DNA of 64,000 bases from assembly GCF_042434095.1 (NCBI RefSeq), contig NZ_JBHLUE010000005.1, forward strand, positions 1-64,000, read 5' to 3'. Source of the stretch: KBS50 sp042434095. GTDB lineage: Bacteria > Actinomycetota > Actinomycetes > Mycobacteriales > Micromonosporaceae. The position numbers and the translations under genes were made by a program. Shown piece by piece: positions 36,020-44,246 of this stretch (the stretch's first letter is position 1; each line of letters starts with the position of its first letter). A model generated the notes under the pieces. The model made no database searches, was not told the DNA's origin, and saw nothing but the letters and a program-made list of their open reading frames with translations.

Positions 36020-36622
36020 TCAGACGGTTGCCGGCCGCAGCGTGTCGGTGGTGAAGGTGAGGTCGTGGCTACGTCCGCCCCGGCCGATGCCGGCGCTGCC
36101 GTAGTGCTCGTTGAGGATGGCCAGGCGCCGGTTGACCTCGCTGGCGTCGAGCCAGTACCGGGTGGGCTGTTCGCCCCATCCGGCCGCCGCGTAGTAGTCG
36201 TCGGTGATGCAGCCCCGGGTGTAGCCGAAGTCCTCCAGCTCGGTGGCGTGCGGGAAGATCACTCCGAGGTCGGCCTGCATCCGGCTCATCAGGGTGAACT
36301 GGGCGAGCACGGCGTGGACCATCTCGTCCACCGGCGCCGGTACCAGCAGCTCCGCGGCGTTCTCGTCACCGTCGGTCAGCTCGAACACGGCGGCTTTGAG
36401 GGCCAGGACCCGCAGCGCCTCGACCAGCAGCGGTCCCGCGTCGCGGTCCAGTGACCACTGCGCCACCGTCGGGTATCCGGTGAACGTGGCCCAGCACGTC
36501 GAGTACTTCATCGACGATCCGTTGAGCCGCTCCCAGCCCGGGTGGCTCTGCATCGCGTCGAGGATCTGAGCTGCCCGCGCACCGACCGCGTCAGCGGCCG
36601 GCATCCGCACCGTCGTTGTCAT
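36020..36622 (-). CDS. Hypothetical protein
   Basis: A 200-residue mostly helical protein of unknown function (AADAVGARAAQILDAMQSHP, RVLALKAAVFELTDGDENAA, FTLMSRMQADLGVIFPHATE). It is divergent from the regulator at 36829, with a palindrome between them, so it may be controlled by that regulator. The next gene on the plus strand ends 12 bases from its stop. Confidence 0.6.
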   Translation of the reverse strand: MTTTVRMPAADAVGARAAQILDAMQSHPGWERLNGSSMKYSTCWATFTGYPTVAQWSLDRDAGPLLVEALRVLALKAAVFELTDGDENAAELLVPAPVDEMVHAVLAQFTLMSRMQADLGVIFPHATELEDFGYTRGCITDDYYAAAGWGEQPTRYWLDASEVNRRLAILNEHYGSAGIGRGGRSHDLTFTTDTLRPATV

Positions 36623-36763
36623 GGCCTCACCTTTCCGTAGAGGGGTTTGCCGGCACGGTGGCCGAGCGTTTCATCGCGTCGACCTCCGCACCGGTTCCCC
36701 TTCAAGGTATGGATCGGCGCCGATTCCTGGGCAGAGTGTGTTCCAGCCGGTTCGTGCGGCCCT

Positions 36764-36822
36764 TTCACACGGGGTGTGAAGGTTGCACACCCCTTCGCCT
36801 TAACGGTGATGGGTTCTACGCT
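36764..36822 (+). promoter_or_regulatory. Operator palindrome and leaderless promoter
   Basis: TTCACAC-GGG-GTGTGAA (36764-36780) is a perfect 17-base palindrome between two divergent genes. A -10-like TACGCT (36817-36822) lies only 6 bases before ATG 36829, with TTCGCC 17 bases upstream of it, so transcription would begin at or near the start codon (leaderless mRNA). Confidence 0.6.
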
Positions 36823-36828
36823 GGCGGG

Positions 36829-38166
36829 ATGGCGGAGGCGAACATCCTGCTCGATGCTCTCCTCGACCGCGCCGGCCTGTCCCACGCCGGCCTGGCCCGC
36901 CAGCTGACCAGTCTCGACAGCACACTGCGGTACGACCACGCCTCCGTCGCCCGGTGGATCCGCGATCACGCGATCCCCCGGCATCCCGTTCCGCAGCTGA
37001 TCTGCCGGATCATCAGCGACCGCCTCGGCGTCACCGTGACGCCGGCCGACATCGGCCTCGCCCCTGATCCGACCGGGCGACGCACGGTGAGCCAACTCCA
37101 GCTGGTCGAACGCGCCGCCGCGGTATGGCGCGGCGACCGGAAGGGTCAGCACCCCAGCGCCGTGTTGAGCGGGGCTCAGGCTGTCGCGCCGCTGTGGGAG
37201 TGGGAACACCCGGCCGAGGACGACGACCTCACCCGTCCCGGCCGGCGCCACGTCGACCCCGCAGACATAGCCCGCCTGCGCTACGCCCGCATCCGATACC
37301 AGGAGATGTACCGACGCGTCGGCGGTGTCCCCGTCAGAACCCGGATCGTGGCGACTCTCACCGGTCAAGCCACCCCGCTGCTACGCGCCGCCTACGACAA
37401 CGGGCGCGGCCGGGCCCTGTTCCAAGCCGTCGCCGGGCTCGCCGCTCTGGCCGGAGTCTGCGCCTACGACGCCGACCGTCAAGCGCTCGCCCAACGCCAT
37501 CTGCTCACTGCCCTACGGCTCGCGAAGGCCTCCGGTGATCGCCCACTGGGGGCCTATGTCGTCGCGGTCATGGGTACCCAGGCCCTCCACCTCGACGAAT
37601 ACCGGCTCGTCGTGCAATACGCCCAAGCCGCTCTCCGCGGCGGCGGCACGGCCATCTCCCCCGCCTTGGCCGCCGACCTCCACGCCCTCGCCGGGAAGGC
37701 GTACGCCCGGATGAACGACAAGGCCGGCAGCCATCAGCACCTGCGGCAGGCCGAAGCACTCGCCGCGCGCCTCAACCCCGCCGCCGCCCCGACCGAGGTG
37801 TCCTACGTCCAACCCGGCCTCGTCGAAACCCAAGTGGCCGAGGCGCTGCGCCGCCTCGGAGACCTCACCGCCGCCCACGCCTACGCCGAGGAATCCGTCC
37901 GCACCGCCGGCGCCACCCACCCACGCGCCCAGGTGCACCGCCGCGCCGGTCTGGCCCTCATCCTCACCGCCGAAGGCGACCTCGACCGGGCCACCCATAC
38001 CGGCCACCACATGCTCGACCAGCTCACCGGCATGGAATCCGGCCGGCTCACCGACCGGGTCCGCCAAGTCGCCACCGCCCTGCATCCCCACGCAACCCAA
38101 CCCGCCGTCGCCGCGTTCCTCGAACGAGCACACCACCACATCGACACCGACCCGACAGGAACCTGA
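36829..38166 (+). CDS. HTH regulator with TPR-like repeats
   Basis: A 445-residue regulator. The first 75 residues form a helix-turn-helix typical of a large actinobacterial family (LLDRAGLSHAGLARQL ... ASVARWIRDH). Residues 180-430 are TPR-like helical pairs (LAALAGVCAYDADRQALAQR, DLHALAGKAYARMNDKAG, AEALRRLGDLTAAHAYAEES). Probably a ligand- or peptide-sensing regulator that binds the palindrome in front of it. Its stop overlaps the Nudix start (TGATG). Confidence 0.8.
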   Translation: MAEANILLDALLDRAGLSHAGLARQLTSLDSTLRYDHASVARWIRDHAIPRHPVPQLICRIISDRLGVTVTPADIGLAPDPTGRRTVSQLQLVERAAAVWRGDRKGQHPSAVLSGAQAVAPLWEWEHPAEDDDLTRPGRRHVDPADIARLRYARIRYQEMYRRVGGVPVRTRIVATLTGQATPLLRAAYDNGRGRALFQAVAGLAALAGVCAYDADRQALAQRHLLTALRLAKASGDRPLGAYVVAVMGTQALHLDEYRLVVQYAQAALRGGGTAISPALAADLHALAGKAYARMNDKAGSHQHLRQAEALAARLNPAAAPTEVSYVQPGLVETQVAEALRRLGDLTAAHAYAEESVRTAGATHPRAQVHRRAGLALILTAEGDLDRATHTGHHMLDQLTGMESGRLTDRVRQVATALHPHATQPAVAAFLERAHHHIDTDPTGT

Positions 38167-38690
38167 TGCGCTGGAAAATCCACTCCGAACGCACCCTCTA
38201 CCGCGACCAGTGGGTCCACCTCGCCAGCGCAGACGTCGAACTACCCGACGGGCGCCACCTCGACCACCGCCTCATCCGTACTGCCGCCCCCGGCGCCGGA
38301 CTCGCCATCGTCATCGACGCCCGCGTCCTGCTGATCTGGCGCCACCGCTTCATCACCGACTCCTGGGGCTGGGAAATCCCCCAAGGCAGCATCCGCGCCG
38401 GCGAAGACCCCGCCACCGCCGCCGCCCGCGAAGCCGAAGAGGAAACCGGCTGGCGCGCCCAAGGCCCCCTCACCCCGCTGCTCTACACCCAACCCTCGCC
38501 CGGCCTCATGACCAGCGAACACCACATCTACACCGCTCATGACGCGACGCATATCGGTCAACCCGAAGACCAACACGAAAGCCAGAAGATCGCCTGGGTG
38601 CCCCTGGCTGACGTACCGGCCCTTATCGCCAAACGCGACATCGTCGCCGGCACCACCATCGCCGCACTCTGCCTCATGCTGATCGACTGA
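38166..38690 (+). CDS. Nudix hydrolase
   Basis: A 174-residue Nudix hydrolase. The Nudix box fits G-x5-E-x7-R-E-x2-E-E-x-G-x: GSIRAGED then REAEEETGW, with preceding WGWEIPQ resembling ADP-ribose or NDP-sugar pyrophosphatases. It is translated with the regulator (TGATG overlap), which suggests that its substrate or product matters to that regulator's pathway. Confidence 0.9.
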   Translation: MRWKIHSERTLYRDQWVHLASADVELPDGRHLDHRLIRTAAPGAGLAIVIDARVLLIWRHRFITDSWGWEIPQGSIRAGEDPATAAAREAEEETGWRAQGPLTPLLYTQPSPGLMTSEHHIYTAHDATHIGQPEDQHESQKIAWVPLADVPALIAKRDIVAGTTIAALCLMLID

Positions 38691-38963
38691 CAGGCGCCGT
38701 GATCGCGTCGTGAGCAGTCCGTGCAGGCAGCGCGGCGCGAAGACGATCAACCTAAGATCCAGGAAACTTGATCGATGGGCGCAGCTCGGGGACGTCGACC
38801 ACGCCGCATCGCTCGTTGCCGAGGCGATACCGCGGATCTGTGAGGCGCCTTGGAACGGAACATGCGTCGTGTCGTTCGAACACGGCAACGGCTGCGGTTC
38901 GCTAAGAACCGACCCGCGCGCTCGAGCGCTCGACGACCAGCTCACCATGTTGGGGGCTTGAAG

Positions 38964-39668
38964 ATGGCTGATGACACCAAGGTCGCGGTGGTGACCGGCG
39001 CAAACCGCGGGCTCGGCGCCGCCATCGCCCGCAAGCTGGCCGAGCAAGGCTTGCACGTCGTGCTGGCCAGCCGGAACGAGCACTCCGTCGAGCGCGTGGT
39101 GTCCGAGCTGGCAAAGGACGGGCTGGCGGCCAGCGGCCACCAGCTCGACCTCACCGACCCGGCCAGCGTGGCCCGCGCCTTCGCCGACACCGCCAAGCGA
39201 CATGGCCGACTCGATGTGCTGGTGAACAACGCCGGCATCGCGATCGACCGTGGCCAGCTCGCGGCAAGCCCCGACTTCGAGCGGGTCCGCAGCGCCCTGG
39301 ACACCAACCTACTGGGCGCCTGGCGCTGCGCCGCGGCCGTACCGGAGATGATGAAGAACGGCTACGGCCGCATCGTCAACATCAGCAGCCATCTCGCCTC
39401 GCTGGCCACCATGGGCGACACGAACGTGTCCTACCGCGTGTCCAAGGCGGCTCTGAACGCGCTGACCCGGGTCCTCGCGGCAGAGCTGGCCGGTACTGGC
39501 ATCCTGGTCAACGCATGCTCACCGGGACGCATGAACACCCGCATGGCGTACGGCGAGACCGACCGAGTGCCGGAGGAAGGCGCCGACACGCCCGTATGGC
39601 TCGCGACTCTGCCACCGGACGGCCCAACCGGCGGTCTGTTCGCGGACCGTGCGCCGATCGACTGGTAG
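38964..39668 (+). CDS. Short-chain dehydrogenase/reductase
   Basis: A 234-residue SDR enzyme. The NAD(P)-binding TGANRGLGAAIA, NNAG (VLVNNAGIA), the catalytic Ser in VNISSHLAS and the YxxxK motif YRVSKAALN are all present. The C-terminal tail is close to plant-type carbonyl reductases. ATG 38964 is preceded by a short AAG-rich stretch; an alternative upstream start at 38850 is unlikely. The substrate is unknown. Confidence 0.9.
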   Translation: MADDTKVAVVTGANRGLGAAIARKLAEQGLHVVLASRNEHSVERVVSELAKDGLAASGHQLDLTDPASVARAFADTAKRHGRLDVLVNNAGIAIDRGQLAASPDFERVRSALDTNLLGAWRCAAAVPEMMKNGYGRIVNISSHLASLATMGDTNVSYRVSKAALNALTRVLAAELAGTGILVNACSPGRMNTRMAYGETDRVPEEGADTPVWLATLPPDGPTGGLFADRAPIDW

Positions 39669-39809
39669 GACGAGCCAGAGATGGACTTGCACCGTTCGGA
39701 GGCATTCCGGGCCTCTGACTCGGCAAGAGGACACCTTGCGTCCGGCCTGCGATTATGCGGCAGTGACTGCGCTGGTCAGCTCCAGAGTCGCCCAATCATA
39801 AGGCGAAAG

Positions 39810-39826
39810 CTTTGATCTTCTCAAAG
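39810..39826. promoter_or_regulatory. Inverted repeat upstream of the RM operon
   Basis: CTTTGA (39810-39815) and TCAAAG (39821-39826) form an inverted repeat with a 5-base spacer, in an AT-rich block 118 bases before the first HsdM start. A controller binding site is possible; no controller gene is adjacent. Confidence 0.4.
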
Positions 39827-39943
39827 TAGACATATACGGACGGAAGTGCTTCGCCTACCGACTGTTCATCACTCGTCCCACTGACGACAGGGAGCGGCAG
39901 TCAACCATGCACGCTACTTGTCCACACCTGCCGCTACGGTGGG

Positions 39944-41572
39944 GTGGCAACGAAAGCGCAAATCGCCGGTCGCGAGGAGATGACAAGAAGCATGTCCCTG
40001 ATGGACGCTCGCCCGGCCGACCGCTACGCGCGCGCTTCCAGGCCGACGCACGACACACTCGCGGTTCCGATGAGCCTGCCAGAGCTGGAACAGTATCTCG
40101 CCCGGGCCGCCGACTTGCTGCGTGGGAGCATCGACCAGGCTGACTTCAAGGCGTACATCTTCCCGCTGATGTTCTTCAAGCGGATCAGTGACTGCTACAC
40201 CGAGGAGTACGAGCGGGCGCTGGTGGAGTCGGACGGCGACCACGAGTACGCGTCGCTCGCCGAGAACCACCGCTTCGGCATTCCCACCGGCGCCCTCTGG
40301 GAGGACGTGCGCGCCCGCGCCGAGAACGTCGGGCACGCCCTGGTGAACGCGTTCCGGGCGATAGAGAAGGTCAACCCGGACGTGCTATACGGCATCTTCG
40401 GCAGCGCCGCCTGGACGAACAAGGACAAGTTGCCTGATGCCAAGCTGCGCGACCTCATCGAGCACTTCTCCACCAGGACGCTGAGCAACGCGGTCGTCGC
40501 GCCGGACGTGTTCGGGCAGGCGTACGAATATCTCATCAAGCGGTTCGCGGACCAGTCCAACAAGAAGGCCGGTGAGTACTACACCCCGCGATCGGTTGTG
40601 CGGCTGCTCGTCGACATCCTCGACCCGCAGGAGGGTGAGACGGTCTACGACCCGGCGTGCGGTACGGGCGGCATGCTCATCGAGGTCATCGAGCATGTGA
40701 AGCGCCAGGGTGGCCGGCCGCAGGCCTTCTTGGGCAAGCTCTACGGTCAGGAGAAGGTGCTTGCCACCTCCGGCCTCGCCAAGATGAACCTGCTGCTGCA
40801 CGGGGTCGAGGACTTCAAGATCGAGCACGAGGACACTCTGCGGTCGCCGGCCTTCTACGACGGCGCGCGCCTCACCCAGTTCGACTGCGTGATCGCCAAC
40901 CCGCCGTTCTCGCTCAAGAACTGGGGGGATGTGGAATGGGCCACCGACCGGTGGGGCCGAAATCGGCTCGGGGGTGTGCCACCCAAGGGGTACGCCGACT
41001 GGGCCTGGGTCCAGCACATGATCGAATCCGCGGCACCAGGGAGGGGTCGGGTCGCCGTCGTACTGCCGCAGGGTGCGCTGTTCCGACAGGGCGCCGAGGG
41101 GCGCATCCGCGAGTTCATCCTGAAGGCGGACCTGGTTGAGGCCGTGATCGGTCTGGCGCCGAACTTCTTCTACGGCACCGGCCTGGCTGCGTGCGTGCTG
41201 ATCCTGCGCCGACGCAAGGCTGACGACCGCCAGGGCAGGGTGCTGTTCGTCAACGGCGAGACGCTGTTCAAGCGCGGCCGTAACCAGAACAGTCTTGAAC
41301 CCGAGTACGCCGACACCCTGCTGCGGACCGTCCAGGCGTTCGCCGACGCGCCCGGCCTAGCGGTGGTCGCCACGCTCGACGACATCAGTGCCAACGATTT
41401 CAACCTCAACATTCCGCTGTACGTCGCCCCCGCCGACGACGGCGAACAACGCACTCTGGAGCAGGCCCTGACCGACCTCGAAGCAGCTCACGCCGCCGCC
41501 CGCGAGACTCGCGCCGCGCTGGAAGCCGAACTGGCCAAATGGGGTCTTGGCCTGGGCGAGGTGACAGTGTGA
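39944..41572 (+). CDS. Type I RM N6-adenine methyltransferase HsdM, first copy
   Basis: A methyltransferase subunit of a type I restriction-modification system, up to 542 residues. Motif I DPACGTGGML and catalytic NPPF (N319) are clear. The N-terminal helical region LEQYLARAADLLRG ... YIFPLMFFKR is typical of HsdM. Start uncertain: GTG 39944, ATG 39992 (GAGGAG 11 bases upstream) or ATG 40070 (aligned with other HsdM). The gene is followed at once, with a GTGA overlap, by a second, clearly different HsdM. Confidence 0.9.
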   Translation: MATKAQIAGREEMTRSMSLMDARPADRYARASRPTHDTLAVPMSLPELEQYLARAADLLRGSIDQADFKAYIFPLMFFKRISDCYTEEYERALVESDGDHEYASLAENHRFGIPTGALWEDVRARAENVGHALVNAFRAIEKVNPDVLYGIFGSAAWTNKDKLPDAKLRDLIEHFSTRTLSNAVVAPDVFGQAYEYLIKRFADQSNKKAGEYYTPRSVVRLLVDILDPQEGETVYDPACGTGGMLIEVIEHVKRQGGRPQAFLGKLYGQEKVLATSGLAKMNLLLHGVEDFKIEHEDTLRSPAFYDGARLTQFDCVIANPPFSLKNWGDVEWATDRWGRNRLGGVPPKGYADWAWVQHMIESAAPGRGRVAVVLPQGALFRQGAEGRIREFILKADLVEAVIGLAPNFFYGTGLAACVLILRRRKADDRQGRVLFVNGETLFKRGRNQNSLEPEYADTLLRTVQAFADAPGLAVVATLDDISANDFNLNIPLYVAPADDGEQRTLEQALTDLEAAHAAARETRAALEAELAKWGLGLGEVTV

Positions 41573-43062
41573 GCGCCCGCATCACTCAGCGTGAACTGGA
41601 GTCCTACCTGTGGGGTGCGGCCGTCGTGCTGCGCGGCCTCATCGACGCCGGCGACTACAAGCAGTACATCTTCCCGCTGGTCTTCCTCAAGCGACTCTCC
41701 GACGTCTACGACGAGGAGCATGCCGCAGCGCTGAAGGTCTACGGTGATGACGAGCTGGCCGATCTGCCGGAGAATCACCGCTTCGCCATCCCCGACGGCG
41801 CCCACTGGCAGGATATTCGTGGGGTTGCGAGCGATGTCGGCGCAGCGATCCTCGCCGCCATGCGGGCGATCGAATCGGCCAACCCGGAAACGCTGACCGG
41901 CGTCTTCGGCGACGGCGACTGGGGCAACAAGAACCTGCTGCCAGACCGGACCCTCAAGCAGCTCATCGAGCACTTCTCCACCAAGACGCTCTCGGTGGCG
42001 AACCTGCCCGAGGACGAGCTTGGTCAGGGGTACGAATTCCTGATCAAGAAGTTCGCCGACGACTCAGGCCACACCGCCCAGGAGTTCTACACCAACCGCA
42101 CCCTCGTCCACCTGATGACGATGATGCTCAAGCCCGAGCCAGGGGAGTCGGTCTACGACCCGACCTGCGGCACCGGGGGAATGCTCATCTCCACCGCAGC
42201 CGAGCTTCGCCGGCAGGGCAAGGAGTGGCGTAACCTCCGCCTGTACGGACAAGAACTCAACTACGGAACGTCGGCCATCGCCCGGATGAACCTGTTCCTG
42301 CACGGCATCGCCGATGGGGACATCAAGCACGGCGACACGCTCACCAAGCCGGCTTTCCTCGACGGTGCTCGGCTGCGCACCTTTGACGTGGTGCTGGCCA
42401 ACCCGCCGTACTCCATCAAGACATGGAACCGAAGTGCGTTCACTAAGGACCCGTATGGCCGCAACATGTGGGGAGTGCCCCCGCAGAACGCGGCCGACTA
42501 CGTGTTCCTGCAACACATCGCCAAGAGCCTCGATCCGGCATCGGGCAGGGCGGCGATTTTGCTGCCACACGGCGTCCTGACCCGGCTGTCTGAGGCCACG
42601 GCCCGTCAGGCGATGGTTCGCTCGGATCTCGTTGAGGCGGTGATCGGCCTGGCACCGGGTCTGTTCTACAACTCGGCGATGGAGGCGGTCGTGCTCGTCC
42701 TCCGATCCCGCAAGTCCGCTGAGCGACGTGGCCGCGTCCTGTTCATCAACGCCGTGCGCGAGTTCGCCCGCGTGCAGGCGCAGTCCTTCCTGAGTGACCG
42801 GCACCAGCAGCGAATTCTCGATTCGTACCAACGGTTCGAGGATGAAGAAGGCTTCGTGGCCGTCGCAAGCATCGAGCAGATTGCCGACAACAGCTACAAC
42901 CTTGCCATTCCGCTATACGTAAAACCGCCGCGCGGTGGGCGGGGACCGACCACCAGCGACCACGTCGAGTCCAGGGTTGCCGTCTGGCGCGACGCCGCCG
43001 CAGCAGCCGGCACCGCCGTCGACGATGTGTTGGCGCTGCTGCGGCAGGAGGTGACCCAGTGA
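41569..43062 (+). CDS. Type I RM N6-adenine methyltransferase HsdM, second copy
   Basis: A second HsdM of 497 residues, with motif I DPTCGTGGML and catalytic NPPY (N278), and the N-terminal LESYLWGAAVVLRG ... YIFPLVFLKR. It differs from the first copy throughout, so it is a paralog and not a recent duplicate. GTG 41569 overlaps the previous stop (GTGA), and its own stop overlaps HsdS (GTGA). Both M copies may assemble on the single HsdS. Confidence 0.92.
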   Translation: MSARITQRELESYLWGAAVVLRGLIDAGDYKQYIFPLVFLKRLSDVYDEEHAAALKVYGDDELADLPENHRFAIPDGAHWQDIRGVASDVGAAILAAMRAIESANPETLTGVFGDGDWGNKNLLPDRTLKQLIEHFSTKTLSVANLPEDELGQGYEFLIKKFADDSGHTAQEFYTNRTLVHLMTMMLKPEPGESVYDPTCGTGGMLISTAAELRRQGKEWRNLRLYGQELNYGTSAIARMNLFLHGIADGDIKHGDTLTKPAFLDGARLRTFDVVLANPPYSIKTWNRSAFTKDPYGRNMWGVPPQNAADYVFLQHIAKSLDPASGRAAILLPHGVLTRLSEATARQAMVRSDLVEAVIGLAPGLFYNSAMEAVVLVLRSRKSAERRGRVLFINAVREFARVQAQSFLSDRHQQRILDSYQRFEDEEGFVAVASIEQIADNSYNLAIPLYVKPPRGGRGPTTSDHVESRVAVWRDAAAAAGTAVDDVLALLRQEVTQ

Positions 43063-44246
43063 GTCTCAGCCTCGACAAGAGCACCTGGAAACGGGTACGG
43101 CTGGGTGAGGTGATCCGTCGCTCGCGGACGCAGGTCGACCCGGTGAGTAGCGGTGTGGAGCGTTACGTCGCTGGCGGCCACGTCGACAGTGAAGGCGTGA
43201 TGATCGAGCGTTGGGGCCGAGTGGGCGACGGCCAGATGGGTTCCACGTTCCGGTACGTCTTCAATCCAGGACAGGTTCTCTTCGTGTCGGCGCGGCCTTA
43301 CCTGCGCAAGGTAGGAGTGCCTGACTTCTCCGGCGTGGTCGCTGACAAGACCTACGTCCTGGATGCGATTCCCGAGAACGGGTTGCTTCAAGAGTTCCTG
43401 CCATTCCTACTTTCATCAGAGGCATTCATCGAGTACGCAACTGCCGAAGCGACCGGGTCCATGAATCCACGGCTGCTGTGGGGGCCGATGCAGCGTTACG
43501 AGTTCGACCTGCCACCCCTCGAAGAGCAGCGTTGCTTTGCTGACCTCCTCTGGGCCGTCGAGCGCCATCAGCTCACACTGGTGGCCGAAGATGGGGCGCT
43601 TCGCGCCGCCCTGGCGCAGTTCTGCAGCCACCGGTTCGCTTCGGTTCCAACCACTCGGCGTCTCGGCGAGCTGACAGCTACGCGGTCAGGCCCGTCCTTT
43701 TCGGCCGCCGATGTCTCCGAGTTCCCGCAGGGTGACTCGGTTCCCGTACTAGGCATCCCAAACACGAAGCCTGATGGCTCAATTGATCTCTCCAGCGTGG
43801 GATATGTGAGTGGTTTGCCGCAGAGCACCGCGAAAGTAGACGGGGCGAGCCTAATTCTAATCCGCACCAACGGAAACCGAGATCGCATCGGCAACGTGTA
43901 TTTGCCGCCAACTGTGGCCCACGGCTACGCGGTGTCGGCCTTCCAGTTCTTGATGAAGGTATTTGATCCGGCCGATCGGAAGTACATCTACTGGGTGCTG
44001 CGTCAGCCTGGGATGCAGGCGAAGATGAGTGAAGCCGCCTCTGGGACCACCGGTCTCGGGAATCTCGCTGTCAGGTGGCTTAACGAGCAGGACATTCCCT
44101 GGCCTGAGGACCCAAACGCGCGAACCGCTATCATCGGCCTCATTGAATCGCAGGCGGCTGCGGCCGATTTGGTGAGGGCAGAACTCTCAGCGCTTGCCAC
44201 CTTCCGGTCATCCCTTCTCGCGGGAATCTTCGGAAGTGCTAAGTGA
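43059..44246 (+). CDS. Type I RM specificity subunit HsdS
   Basis: A 395-residue HsdS with two target-recognition halves. The central conserved region PPLEEQRCFADLLWAV is clear, and the C-terminal conserved helix ends ALATFRSSLLAGIFG. It selects the DNA sequence for methylation and cleavage. GTG start, overlapping both neighbours. Confidence 0.88.
   Translation: MSLSLDKSTWKRVRLGEVIRRSRTQVDPVSSGVERYVAGGHVDSEGVMIERWGRVGDGQMGSTFRYVFNPGQVLFVSARPYLRKVGVPDFSGVVADKTYVLDAIPENGLLQEFLPFLLSSEAFIEYATAEATGSMNPRLLWGPMQRYEFDLPPLEEQRCFADLLWAVERHQLTLVAEDGALRAALAQFCSHRFASVPTTRRLGELTATRSGPSFSAADVSEFPQGDSVPVLGIPNTKPDGSIDLSSVGYVSGLPQSTAKVDGASLILIRTNGNRDRIGNVYLPPTVAHGYAVSAFQFLMKVFDPADRKYIYWVLRQPGMQAKMSEAASGTTGLGNLAVRWLNEQDIPWPEDPNARTAIIGLIESQAAAADLVRAELSALATFRSSLLAGIFGSAK

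Noticed and set aside
38710..38961. 83-codon plus-strand frame before the SDR gene
   Set aside because: Mixed codon use and no family features; it could be real, but the sequence alone does not support it.
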